Source: Anaerolineae bacterium (GTDB lineage: Bacteria > Chloroflexota > Anaerolineae > Anaerolineales > Villigracilaceae). Taken from it: DNA of 64,000 nt. A program made the translations under genes and the position numbers. Within the stretch, counting starts at the first letter, position 1, and each line of letters starts with the position of its first letter. Below are positions 32,175 to 39,919 of this stretch, piece after piece. The stretch lies in assembly GCA_003130845.1 (NCBI GenBank), contig QEXW01000072.1:1-64000 (forward strand). Reading direction: 5' to 3'. Below the pieces are notes generated by a model. It had not been told where the DNA came from. It worked only from the letters and a program-made list of their open reading frames with translations, and ran no database searches.

Positions 32175-34091
32175 GTGCCTTGGCGTATGTCTCACAAACC
32201 CTCTTTCTCTGAAAAAATTCGCTATTGGTTCGATAATTACATGTCCAGCGGTACCTTGGCACTGATTGGTGGCTTGGGGGTTATCTCGTTAGCCGTTATT
32301 CTGCTGGCAGCCACCATCATTAGTTTGGGTGGAACCTTCCTGGCGCCAGAAGGCTCAGCCGGCATGGATTTTATCGAAGCAGCTTGGGAGAGCCTGATGC
32401 GCACCCTCGACCCCGGCACAATGGGTGGCGATGTAGGCTGGGGATTCCGCTGGGTGATGTTGTTCGTCACACTGGGTGGAATCTTTATCATCAGTACTCT
32501 GATTGGCGTGCTGACGACCGGTTTAGAGAGCAAAATCGAAGAACTGCGCAAAGGCCGCTCGCGCGTTTTGGAGACAAACCATATTGTGATTCTGGGATGG
32601 TCGCACCAAGTGTTCCCCATCATCTCAGAATTGGTGATTGCCAATCAGAACCAAAAGCGCAGTGTCATTGCTATTTTGGCAGATAAAGACAAATTAGAGA
32701 TGGAAGAAGAAATTCGCACCCACGTGGGTGAAAGTGGTCGAACTCGTATCATCTGTCGTTCCGGTTCACCCAGCGATCCGGCTGACTTGGAAATTGTCAA
32801 CCCACATGCTGCCCGCACAATTATTATTTTGCCTCCTGAGACTGGTGATGCAGATGCCGCCGTTATCAAAGCGGCCCTGGCGTTGACCAATAGTCCAAAC
32901 CGTCACCCTGAGCCATACAACATTGTGACACAATTGCGTAATGCACATAGCTTGGCTATCCTGCGTATGATTGGAAAAAACGACCGGCTCAGCGCCATCT
33001 TAACACCCGAAGTGATTGCACGCGTTACAGCACAAACTGCGCGGCAATCTGGCCTTTCGGTGGTTTACACCGAATTGCTCAACTTTGGTGGCGATGAAAT
33101 TTACTTCAAAGAAGAGCCTACCCTGTCTGGAAAAATGTATGGAGACGCACTGCTCTCTTATGAAGATTCAGCCTTGCTAGGCATTCGACGTGCCGATGGC
33201 ACAGTTCTGCTCAACCCGCCCTCTGAAACACGCTTTGCACCTGGCGACCAACTGATAATCATTTCTGCCGATGATGATACCATCCGGCTTTCTGGCCTAA
33301 GCAACCCGCCGGTGCAGACCAGCCTGATTCGTAGTGCATTCAAACGCGCCGTTTCGCCACCTGAAAAGGCTCTTATCTTGGGTTGGAATGCTGCCGGCCC
33401 GGTTATTCTGCGAGAACTCGATAATTATGTTGCTCCTCATTCAAGCGTAACCGTCGTTGCCGCGCCGCAATTCCAGGCCCAAGTTCAGTCGTGTTGTGCG
33501 CTCCAGAACCAGACTCTCACCTTTCGTTCGGGCGATACAACCGATCGCGACTTGTTGGATGCTCTCCAAATTCACAATTACAATCATGTCATCGCTCTCG
33601 CCGATACGAATCTCGATGTGCAATCGGCAGATGCACGCACACTGATTACTCTTTTGCACCTACGCAATATCGCCGGCCTGGATGAGACACCCTTCTCCAT
33701 CGTGAGTGAAATGCTCGACCTGCGCAATCGTGAACTCGCCGCTGTAACCAATGTGGATGACTTTATCGTGAGTGACCATCTCATCAGTCTGATGACCGCC
33801 CAACTGGCCGAAAATGCCGAGTTATTCGGTGTGTTGAGTGATTTGTTTGACCCACAGGGTTGTGAAATTTACTTGAAGCCGGTGGCAGATTATGTAGAAT
33901 TAGGCCAAGCAGTGAATTTCTACACGGTGGTTGAAGCTGCCCGCCGTAGGCACGAAACGGCCATTGGGTATCGGCTGAATGCACAAGCCCGAAACCCTGC
34001 CCAGCAGTTTGGGGTTTACATCAACCCGAAAAAGTCAACGGAAATCCGTTTTGTGGAAGGCGATAAAATCATCGTCTTGGCTGAAGATTAA
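32175..34091 (+). CDS. CASTOR/POLLUX-like ion channel with RCK domains
   Basis: A 638-residue protein with two transmembrane helices (about 28-52 and 88-112) around a pore-helix segment WESLMRTLDPGTMGGD. The C-terminal 500 residues contain two RCK-type Rossmann modules: IVILGWSHQVFPIISELV (about 135-300) and ALILGWNAAGPVILREL (from 395). This is the layout of CASTOR/POLLUX/SYM8 channels of plants and their bacterial relatives. Ion preference (K+ or Ca2+) cannot be read. The start is GTG at 32175 with AGGGAG just upstream; an ATG at 32187 is the alternative. A TATAAT element lies around 32140-32145. Confidence 0.85.
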   Translation: MPWRMSHKPSFSEKIRYWFDNYMSSGTLALIGGLGVISLAVILLAATIISLGGTFLAPEGSAGMDFIEAAWESLMRTLDPGTMGGDVGWGFRWVMLFVTLGGIFIISTLIGVLTTGLESKIEELRKGRSRVLETNHIVILGWSHQVFPIISELVIANQNQKRSVIAILADKDKLEMEEEIRTHVGESGRTRIICRSGSPSDPADLEIVNPHAARTIIILPPETGDADAAVIKAALALTNSPNRHPEPYNIVTQLRNAHSLAILRMIGKNDRLSAILTPEVIARVTAQTARQSGLSVVYTELLNFGGDEIYFKEEPTLSGKMYGDALLSYEDSALLGIRRADGTVLLNPPSETRFAPGDQLIIISADDDTIRLSGLSNPPVQTSLIRSAFKRAVSPPEKALILGWNAAGPVILRELDNYVAPHSSVTVVAAPQFQAQVQSCCALQNQTLTFRSGDTTDRDLLDALQIHNYNHVIALADTNLDVQSADARTLITLLHLRNIAGLDETPFSIVSEMLDLRNRELAAVTNVDDFIVSDHLISLMTAQLAENAELFGVLSDLFDPQGCEIYLKPVADYVELGQAVNFYTVVEAARRRHETAIGYRLNAQARNPAQQFGVYINPKKSTEIRFVEGDKIIVLAED

Positions 34092-34112
34092 CCACTGAAT
34101 GACAGGGATAAA

Positions 34113-34313
34113 ATGACCGTTAAACTTGTTTTACGTGGCAAAGAATACGAAGTCAAACCTGGCATGACCTTGCTCGATTCCCTCAAGAAAATTGATGTTT
34201 TGCCCGAATCGGTCATTGCCGTACGTGATGGAGAGATGATTCTCGAAGATGAAATCCTGAAAGACGGTGATGTGGTCAAATTGGTGGCCGTCATTTCAGG
34301 GGGCGCACAATGA
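34113..34313 (+). CDS. ThiS/MoaD-family sulfur-carrier protein (TtuB-like)
   Basis: A 66-residue ubiquitin-fold protein that would carry sulfur as a C-terminal thiocarboxylate. It shows VKLVLRGKEYEVKPGMTLLD, DGDVVKLVAVISGG and then two extra residues, Ala-Gln, after the Gly-Gly. In most carriers Gly-Gly is the very end, so this one may need trimming or may differ. Its stop overlaps the start of the next gene (ATGA), a PP-loop tRNA thiolase; this couples carrier and enzyme. The pair resembles TtuB-TtuA, which makes 2-thio-ribothymidine at tRNA position 54. Confidence 0.88.
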   Translation: MTVKLVLRGKEYEVKPGMTLLDSLKKIDVLPESVIAVRDGEMILEDEILKDGDVVKLVAVISGGAQ

Positions 34314-35236
34314 AGTGCAGAACGTGTGGCGCAAAAGCCGCTGTCAACATGCGTCAACACAAATTGGCGCTGTGCAAACAACACTTTTTGGATTGGGTTC
34401 CCATCCAAACAGCGCGTTTCATCAAGAAATATCGTATGTTTGGGCCAGAGGAGAGGGTGCTGGTTGCTGTTTCGGGCGGCAAGGACTCTCTTTCGTTGTG
34501 GGACATCCTGCATCGCTTGGGGTATCAGGCAGATGGTTTGTATCTTGGTTTAGGAATTGATGAGGGCCTGGGCTATTCCGATGAATCGCGCCGTCTGACC
34601 GAACAATTTGCTCGTCAGCATGGCCTGAAACTTCACATTGTAGATGTGCAAGCCACCTACGGTTACGATATTCCGACTCTTTCGGCACTCACTCATCGAG
34701 GGCAAAATCGCCCGTGTGCCGTGTGTGGTGTGGTGAAACGACACGAAATGAATCGCATTGCCCGCGATTTAGGTTACGATGTGTTGGCCACCGGTCATAA
34801 CCTGGATGACGAAGCCTCCGTTCTATTTGGCAATACGCTCTCTTGGCAGGCTGAATTCCTTCTGCGTCAAGGGCCGGTATTGCCAGCGCATGATGGCTTG
34901 GCCCGCAAAGTCAAACCGTTGTGCCGCTTTTACGAGAAAGAAATGACCGCGTATGCGCTGTTACGGGGCATTGAATACATTTACGAGGAATGTCCATTTT
35001 CGGCCGGCTCAACCACCATTTACTATAAAGAACTGCTCAACCGCCTGGAAAACGACCGCCCCGGCGCCAAATTGGCCTTTTACCTGAAATTTTTAGAAGC
35101 GCGTGAAAACGGACTTTTTCGTTCCTCTCTTGATTCTTCCCAACCGATGTATAATTGCCCGTCCTGTGGTCAGCCGACCCAATACGAAGGAAAGTGCTCA
35201 TTTTGCAGAATGATAGAGAAAGTGCAACCCGCCTGA
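34310..35236 (+). CDS. TtuA/Ncs6-type tRNA 2-thiolation enzyme
   Basis: A 308-residue PP-loop ATPase. The ATP pyrophosphate loop is VAVSGGKDSLSLWD (about residues 48-55). An N-terminal zinc finger (CRTCGAKA with later CKQH) and a C-terminal one (CPSCGQ, CSFC) flank the core. Two further cysteines, CAVC near 142 and CPF near 223, are the likely Fe-S or catalytic positions. This matches TIGR00269-type TtuA that activates the tRNA uridine by adenylation. The upstream ThiS-like protein is the likely sulfur donor. The start overlaps that gene by 4 bases. Confidence 0.92.
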   Translation: MKCRTCGAKAAVNMRQHKLALCKQHFLDWVPIQTARFIKKYRMFGPEERVLVAVSGGKDSLSLWDILHRLGYQADGLYLGLGIDEGLGYSDESRRLTEQFARQHGLKLHIVDVQATYGYDIPTLSALTHRGQNRPCAVCGVVKRHEMNRIARDLGYDVLATGHNLDDEASVLFGNTLSWQAEFLLRQGPVLPAHDGLARKVKPLCRFYEKEMTAYALLRGIEYIYEECPFSAGSTTIYYKELLNRLENDRPGAKLAFYLKFLEARENGLFRSSLDSSQPMYNCPSCGQPTQYEGKCSFCRMIEKVQPA

Positions 35237-35853
35237 TGAAACCCACTGTAGACCCTGTGTTGGATTACAAACGCTTGGTGGCTGAAGGTTATAACTTTTG
35301 TGCGGAAATTTATGAACCGTCTTCCCGCCAGCCTCTTCTTTCCGCTATTAAATGGCTAAAAAATAAACTCCCCAATCGGGCGCGTGTACTGGATATTGGC
35401 TGCGGTAACGGTCTACCACTCACGCGTGAACTGGCAAAACGTTTTGCAGTCACCGGTGTGGATATTTCTTTCGAACAAATTCGCCGTGCGCGTGACCATA
35501 TTCGCCATGCGGAATTTTTTCACAGCGACATCATGGGCCTCGATTTTCCGGTGGCAAGCTTTGAAGCGGTGGTCGCCTTCCAGGTTATCGTACATATTCC
35601 GCGCGGTGAGCATGAACGCTTATTCCGAGCCATTTCCCGTTGGTTGACGCCGGGTGGGTACCTGCTTGTGACTTTGGCCCGCGAATCACAAGAAGGATAC
35701 TTGCAATCAGATTTTTTTGGAACGCCCATGTTCTGGAGTCACTATAGCCTGCCAGAATACCGCGCCTTGCTGACCGAAACCGGCTTTGATATTGTGGATA
35801 TTCAATACGAGCAGACAGACTTTCCGCTTGCGCTTTGCAAGACGACCGTTTAA
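35236..35853 (+). CDS. Class I SAM-dependent methyltransferase
   Basis: A 205-residue Methyltransf_11/25-type enzyme. Motif I is RVLDIGCGNGLPLTREL (about 55-70), the acidic loop VTGVDIS, and later DFPVASFEAVVAFQVIVHI and LTPGGYLLVTL. Substrate unknown. Its ATG overlaps the TtuA stop (TGATG), so it is translated with the tRNA thiolase; a tRNA substrate is possible but unproven. Confidence 0.88.
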   Translation: MKPTVDPVLDYKRLVAEGYNFCAEIYEPSSRQPLLSAIKWLKNKLPNRARVLDIGCGNGLPLTRELAKRFAVTGVDISFEQIRRARDHIRHAEFFHSDIMGLDFPVASFEAVVAFQVIVHIPRGEHERLFRAISRWLTPGGYLLVTLARESQEGYLQSDFFGTPMFWSHYSLPEYRALLTETGFDIVDIQYEQTDFPLALCKTTV

Positions 35854-35908
35854 CTTCCTCATCCGCCTATAAAACCATAAATCATATCTTCACAGGACCG
35901 AGTAGTCT

Positions 35909-36622
35909 ATGCAATCCAACAAGACCTATCACTACTTTGACTTTATCATGGCCGCTTTTGTGACCGTTTTGGTGGTCTCGAATATCGCTTCTTCGGCCAA
36001 AATTATTGACCTAGGCTTTCAACTCTTTGGCGTGCCGATGGCTTTCGATGCCGGCACCATTCTCTTCCCCGTTTCGTACATTTTTGGTGATATTCTGACA
36101 GAAGTGTATGGCTATCAGCGCTCGCGGCGCGTAATCTGGGCCGGTTTTGCGGCCTTGGCGCTCTCTGCGCTGGTCTTTTGGCTGATTCAGCACCTACCTG
36201 GCGAGGCGGCTTGGCAGCAATACGCCGGTGATGCCGCATACGCAGCCATTTTGGGCGGCATGTCTAGCGGGGGCATTTTGCTTGGCTCGCTGGCTGGTTA
36301 CTGGAGCGGTGAATTTTCCAACTCGTTTGTGCTGGCAAAACTAAAAATACACACGGCTGGTCGGCATCTGTGGCTGCGCACCATCAGCAGCACCTTGGTT
36401 GGGCAGGGCGTGGATACCCTGGCGTTTGTCTTGGTGGCTACGCTGTTGGGTGTTTTCCCGTGGAGCTTATTCGTAACCCTGACCGTGACCAATTATCTGT
36501 TCAAATGTGCAGTGGAAGCCCTGATGACGCCGGTTACCTATGCGCTGGTCAACCTGCTAAAGCGCGCCGAAAACGAGGATTTCTACGACCGCGAGACGAA
36601 TTTTAATCCGTTTGCGGCTTAA
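35909..36622 (+). CDS. yhhQ: YhhQ-family queuosine-precursor transporter
   Basis: A 237-residue inner-membrane protein of the VUT family, which imports preQ0 or preQ1 for queuosine synthesis. About six transmembrane segments; family motifs DAGTILFPVSYIFGDILTEV and YGYQRSRRVIW are clear, as is TLVGQGVDTLAF. Length is normal. No preQ1 riboswitch was found in the 55 bases upstream. It follows genes for tRNA modification, a consistent theme. Confidence 0.92.
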   Translation: MQSNKTYHYFDFIMAAFVTVLVVSNIASSAKIIDLGFQLFGVPMAFDAGTILFPVSYIFGDILTEVYGYQRSRRVIWAGFAALALSALVFWLIQHLPGEAAWQQYAGDAAYAAILGGMSSGGILLGSLAGYWSGEFSNSFVLAKLKIHTAGRHLWLRTISSTLVGQGVDTLAFVLVATLLGVFPWSLFVTLTVTNYLFKCAVEALMTPVTYALVNLLKRAENEDFYDRETNFNPFAA

Positions 36623-36683
36623 AACCGAAACATCCCTGCTCAGGTTGGGGCAGGGATGTGATTTATGAACCTGGGGAGTTGTT

Positions 36684-36929
36684 TTAGGCTGCTTCCACGC
36701 GAACTTCGGGGAAGAATTGCTTAATCGTTCCTTCCACCCAGCCATGCAAAGTAGAAGGCGAAAGCGGGCATCCTAAACAGGCGCCCCCCAGTCGCACCTT
36801 CAGGGTAACATCATCAAAAGAGATAAATTCCACCGACCCGCCGTGAAATTGTTCAATATACGCGCTCAGGTTTTCTACCAACGCCCGCAATTGTGCTTCC
36901 TTAGGGCTGACGCTTGATTCTGTTGTCAT
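36684..36929 (-). CDS. Nfu-type protein from an internal start (same frame)
   Basis: Internal start inside the fusion gene. ATG at 36929 is preceded by GGAGG (36941-36937) with a 7-base spacer, an ideal ribosome site. It would give an 81-residue stand-alone Nfu protein beginning MTTESSVSPKEAQ, the usual length for this domain alone. The codons GNGGYH at the junction are those that encode the ribosome site. Whether it is used in vivo is not known. Confidence 0.5.
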   Translation of the reverse strand: MTTESSVSPKEAQLRALVENLSAYIEQFHGGSVEFISFDDVTLKVRLGGACLGCPLSPSTLHGWVEGTIKQFFPEVRVEAA

Positions 36930-37418
36930 ATGATAACCTCCGTTCCCGATTGGCGAGACATTTTCCTTTACGCCTTTGCGAATCATGGATTTGACTTGTT
37001 GTTGCGCATCCACCCAGCGTGAAGAAACTGCTTGTGCCAGCCGGTCCAAGATAATTTGGCCAGTTTGCGGGTGAAAATCTTGCAGTGTACGCAGGTTATC
37101 GCCACGTACAACTAGCACTTCACAGGGGGTACTGCAAACAACAGACGAACTATATGCGGGATTTCCCAACACGGCTGACCAGCCAAATACCCCCCCGGCG
37201 CGAATCCGGTTCAAGTTGATGGGTTCGCCATCGTACGGTTTGTAGCGAATCACCACCTCACCCTGGGTTAGCAAATATAACCACTCTGCCTTTTCTCCCT
37301 GCTCGATGACAATCGCCCCTTCGGGATACTTGCGGGCATGAAAAAGCGGCGCAATGATTTTCAAATCAGCGCTGCTCAAATCACGAAATAACGGAAAGCG
37401 AATCAATTCAGCCAGCAT
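36684..37418 (-). CDS. Cyclic-nucleotide-binding domain fused to an Nfu (NifU C-terminal) domain
   Basis: A 244-residue protein. Residues 1-150 are a CRP-like nucleotide-binding domain (GAIVIEQGEKAEWLYLLTQG, GGVFGWSAVLG) without any helix-turn-helix. Residues 164-244 are an Nfu iron-sulfur scaffold with the CxxC cluster site in LGGACLGCPLS and the family end FFPEVRVEAA. No stop codon separates them. An in-frame ATG at 36929 with a strong Shine-Dalgarno lies exactly at the junction, so an Nfu-only product may also be made. It has no normal ribosome site at 37418 but a -10 element 7 bases before the ATG. Confidence 0.85.
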   Translation of the reverse strand: MLAELIRFPLFRDLSSADLKIIAPLFHARKYPEGAIVIEQGEKAEWLYLLTQGEVVIRYKPYDGEPINLNRIRAGGVFGWSAVLGNPAYSSSVVCSTPCEVLVVRGDNLRTLQDFHPQTGQIILDRLAQAVSSRWVDAQQQVKSMIRKGVKENVSPIGNGGYHMTTESSVSPKEAQLRALVENLSAYIEQFHGGSVEFISFDDVTLKVRLGGACLGCPLSPSTLHGWVEGTIKQFFPEVRVEAA

Positions 37419-37425
37419 TGTCTAG

Positions 37426-37431
37426 ATAATA
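37426..37431 (-). promoter_or_regulatory. -10 element of the CNB-Nfu gene (leaderless type)
   Basis: TATTAT on the minus strand ends 7 bases before the ATG at 37418. Confidence 0.5.
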
Positions 37432-37560
37432 AATCTGTAAGGCTCACCTTACATAGTGGCAAATTTCCTGAATTGGTTGACATTTATCCCGTTCTTTGTG
37501 ACATTCTGGCGGATAAGACGCGCCATTAATCAGGGTCATCAGGTATACTACAAAAACATC

Positions 37561-37591
37561 TGTCACTTTTTCAAGGACAAGCGCATCCAAA
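37561..37591 (+). promoter_or_regulatory. Bipartite motif TGTCACTTTT-N12-GCATCCAAA before the ECF sigma gene
   Basis: The same two blocks recur at 38471-38500 before the disulfide oxidoreductase gene with an 11-base gap. TGTCAC and GCATCC are 16 and 15 bases apart, near the spacing of ECF-type -35 and -10 boxes. Here the second block touches the start codon, so it may instead be an operator or RNA element. Confidence 0.5.
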
Positions 37592-38196
37592 TGATAAACG
37601 AAGCAGACCCCCCTCTCTCTCTTGATGCTTTGCGGTCAGGCGACCGTGCCGAATTCGCTCGTTTGGTCGAAATCTACTACACACCCATTTATCGGCTAGC
37701 GCTCAAAATGCTTGCGCGTGAACAAGATGCGGAGGACGTGCTTCAAAACACGTTTCTGAAAGCGCTCCAGCACATCGGTGAATTTGAAGGCCGCTCCACC
37801 CTCTCCACTTGGTTATATCGAATTGCGGCCAACGAAGCCCTTATGTTTCTGCGTCGCAAGCGCCCAGAAGTCTCAATAAACGACGAGGCAGAAGAAGCCG
37901 ACGATAGCCTGCCCATGCCTGAGCAATTTACCGATTGGTGCTGCCTGCCCGAACAAGAATTTGCCACCGCCGAGGCCAAACGGCAACTCGACCAAGCCAT
38001 TCTAAAATTGCCTGAAAAACTGCGCGTTGTTTTCTTGTTGCGCGATATAGAAGGCCTTTCCATCAAAGAAACCAGCGAAGTACTGAACCTGACTGAAACT
38101 GCTGTCAAAACGCGACTTTTACGAGCCCGCCTCGCTCTGAGAGAATATCTTGCCGCATATTTTTCGGAACGTCTCCTTTCGGAGAATGAGAAATGA
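37591..38196 (+). CDS. ECF-type RNA polymerase sigma factor
   Basis: A 201-residue group 4 sigma factor. Region 2 shows LVEIYYTPIYRLALKML, EDVLQNTFLKALQHI and LSTWLYRIAANEAL; region 4 shows LPEKLRVVFLLRDIEGLS and the recognition helix in LNLTETAVKTRLLRAR. The linker is unusually acidic (NDEAEEADDSLPMPEQ). It overlaps the anti-sigma gene by 4 bases (ATGA). With a zinc-type anti-sigma factor and thiol proteins downstream, it probably answers oxidative or thiol stress, as SigR does in actinobacteria; that is inference. The start codon is not fixed by a strong ribosome site. Confidence 0.92.
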   Translation: MINEADPPLSLDALRSGDRAEFARLVEIYYTPIYRLALKMLAREQDAEDVLQNTFLKALQHIGEFEGRSTLSTWLYRIAANEALMFLRRKRPEVSINDEAEEADDSLPMPEQFTDWCCLPEQEFATAEAKRQLDQAILKLPEKLRVVFLLRDIEGLSIKETSEVLNLTETAVKTRLLRARLALREYLAAYFSERLLSENEK

Positions 38197-38465
38197 CACT
38201 TCACTCGCACACTCACGATATGTCTTGCCAACAACTGCTTGCTTCGATTGGTGATTATGTCGAAGGCGATTTGGCTCCTGAACTGTGCCAGGAAATCGAG
38301 CGGCACCTGGCTGCTTGTGACCACTGCCGCGTGGTGGTAGATACGCTCAACAAAACCATCACCCTCTATCATGCCTCAGCGCACGAAACCGAAGTCCCAT
38401 CCGAGGTGCGTGGCCGGCTCTTTCAAGTGCTTAAACTCGATAATTTGCGTGAAAAGAAGTCCTGA
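38193..38465 (+). CDS. Zinc-finger (ZAS) anti-sigma factor
   Basis: A 90-residue protein with the ZAS motif HLAACDHC (HxxxCxxC) near residue 37 and an upstream Cys in CQQLLASIGDYVEG. There is no transmembrane helix, so it is soluble, as is RsrA, whose cysteines form a disulfide and release the sigma factor under oxidation. It overlaps the sigma gene by 4 bases, the standard sigma/anti-sigma pairing. Confidence 0.88.
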   Translation: MTLHSHTHDMSCQQLLASIGDYVEGDLAPELCQEIERHLAACDHCRVVVDTLNKTITLYHASAHETEVPSEVRGRLFQVLKLDNLREKKS

Positions 38466-38470
38466 GAAGT

Positions 38471-38500
38471 TGTCACTTTTAATGTGTATTTGCATCCAAA
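38471..38500 (+). promoter_or_regulatory. Bipartite motif TGTCACTTTT-N11-GCATCCAAA before the disulfide oxidoreductase gene
   Basis: Second copy of the motif at 37561-37591. It lies 46 bases before the ATG at 38546, a reasonable place for a promoter of the preceding ECF sigma factor. Confidence 0.55.
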
Positions 38501-38545
38501 AAACGAACCAGTTTTTACTGGTATCTTTCCTGAGGAGAATTTTTT

Positions 38546-39214
38546 ATGGAAAAACTACTTCCGGCTGAAATCGTCCGCCAAATTCGCGAGGTCTTCCAGC
38601 AACTCAAGCACCCGGTGCAAATCCTTTTCTTTGGCACACAGAAACATTGTGAATATTGCACAGAAATTCGTCAGCTGCTGGAGGAGGTCTCTGAACTTTC
38701 CGATTTGATTGGCCTATCTGTTTATGATGTCGAGCAAGATGCCGACCTAGCAAAATTGTATCGTGTCGAAGGCAAAGCTCCGGCTACCATCATTGCTGCG
38801 CGTGAAGGTGAGCAAATCACCGATTTTGGCATCCGTTATCTTGGCATCCCCTCGGGTCACGAGTTTACCACCCTTATTCAGGCCATTTTGCTGGTCTCGG
38901 CACGTGATTCCGGCCTAACGCCACAATCTCGTGAATATATTCAGTCCCTCACCAAACCGCTTCACCTAGAAGTCTTCGTCACTCCGACTTGCCCTTACTG
39001 CCCGCGTGCAGTTGTACTCGCTTACCAATTGGCCATGGAAAATCCCAAAATGGTCTTAGCCGAAGGGATTGAAGCGATGGAATTTGATGAACTCTCCAAT
39101 CGCTACATGATTAGCGGCGTGCCTGATACAGTCATCAATGCGGATGCCGGACGCGTGGTAGGCGCTGTTCCCGAAAGCCACATGTTGGCTGAGCTGATGC
39201 GCGTTTTGGGGTAA
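38546..39214 (+). CDS. Protein disulfide oxidoreductase (two glutaredoxin-fold domains)
   Basis: A 222-residue protein with two thioredoxin-fold halves, each with a redox site: CEYC in QKHCEYCTEI (about 34-37) and CPYC in TPTCPYCPRA (about 149-152). The cis-Pro segments are KAPATII and SGVPDTVIN. This matches PDO proteins of thermophiles. It can reduce or form disulfides in the cytosol. GAGGAG precedes the ATG. Six bases later the TlpA-like gene begins, so both share a transcript. Confidence 0.9.
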   Translation: MEKLLPAEIVRQIREVFQQLKHPVQILFFGTQKHCEYCTEIRQLLEEVSELSDLIGLSVYDVEQDADLAKLYRVEGKAPATIIAAREGEQITDFGIRYLGIPSGHEFTTLIQAILLVSARDSGLTPQSREYIQSLTKPLHLEVFVTPTCPYCPRAVVLAYQLAMENPKMVLAEGIEAMEFDELSNRYMISGVPDTVINADAGRVVGAVPESHMLAELMRVLG

Positions 39215-39220
39215 CTGTTC

Positions 39221-39805
39221 ATGTCTGCTCGTCAACGCGCTCTTAACCGCCAACGCAGTCAGCGAAACAGCATCATCTTGCTGGTGATTGGCGCCAGCCT
39301 GGTTCTGCTGGCTTTGGCAGCGTTTTTGAGTTTGCCTCGCGCGCAGGCAGAACTCCAACAAAACGAGTTTTCCGCCATTCCTGTTGCGGTCAATTTTCCG
39401 GCGCCCAATGTGCAGTTGACCGACCTGAACGGTCAGGCAGTGTCGCTTTCAGATTTTCAAGGGAACGTGATTCTCTACAATGCATGGGCCACCTGGTGTC
39501 CGCCTTGTAAGCAGGAAATGCCCACCTTGCAAGCCTACTATGATGCCCATAAAGACCAAGGCTTTGTAATTGTCGCGATTGCAGATGGCCAACCGCTCGA
39601 AGAAGTTCAACCCTTTGTACAAGATTACCGCTTGACGTTTCCGGTTTGGCCCGACCCGCAATACCGCGCCACAAAAACCTTTCGTATCAACAGCTTGCCC
39701 ACCTCCTTTGTGATTGACCGTGAAGGCACTGTGCGGCTGACCTGGACGGGTGCTATCAGCCGTGCCATGCTCGAAGAATACATCACCCCTTTACTTGGGG
39801 AGTGA
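39221..39805 (+). CDS. TlpA/ResA-like membrane-anchored thioredoxin
   Basis: A 194-residue protein. A single N-terminal transmembrane anchor (SIILLVIGASLVLLALAAFL) puts the thioredoxin domain outside the membrane. The active site is WATWCPPCKQEMP, followed by the family's LPTSFVIDREG. It would reduce extracytoplasmic disulfides, for example in cytochrome assembly. Encoded directly after the disulfide oxidoreductase. Confidence 0.92.
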   Translation: MSARQRALNRQRSQRNSIILLVIGASLVLLALAAFLSLPRAQAELQQNEFSAIPVAVNFPAPNVQLTDLNGQAVSLSDFQGNVILYNAWATWCPPCKQEMPTLQAYYDAHKDQGFVIVAIADGQPLEEVQPFVQDYRLTFPVWPDPQYRATKTFRINSLPTSFVIDREGTVRLTWTGAISRAMLEEYITPLLGE

Positions 39806-39841
39806 TAGCGCCTGTCACCTTCCACTGTGCAGTAAAATTCA

Positions 39842-39875
39842 GACTGCCTGCCGCCGGCCTTGGGGGTAGGCAGTC
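39842..39875 (+). other. Hairpin between tlpA-like and osmC-like genes
   Basis: GACTGCCT pairs with AGGCAGTC (8 bp, GC-rich loop). No T-run follows, so it may be a stability hairpin, not a terminator. Confidence 0.4.
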
Positions 39876-39919
39876 GTGTACATCAGCAACGTTTATATAC
39901 CCAAAAGGAGCCAAATCGC

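Noticed and set aside
35854-35908. PreQ1 riboswitch before yhhQ
   Set aside because: An A-rich tail (TATAAAACCATAA) looks similar, but the required P1 partner upstream is missing.
36684-36929. Frameshift or pseudogene in the CNB-Nfu region
   Set aside because: Both domains are intact and in one frame without stop codons.
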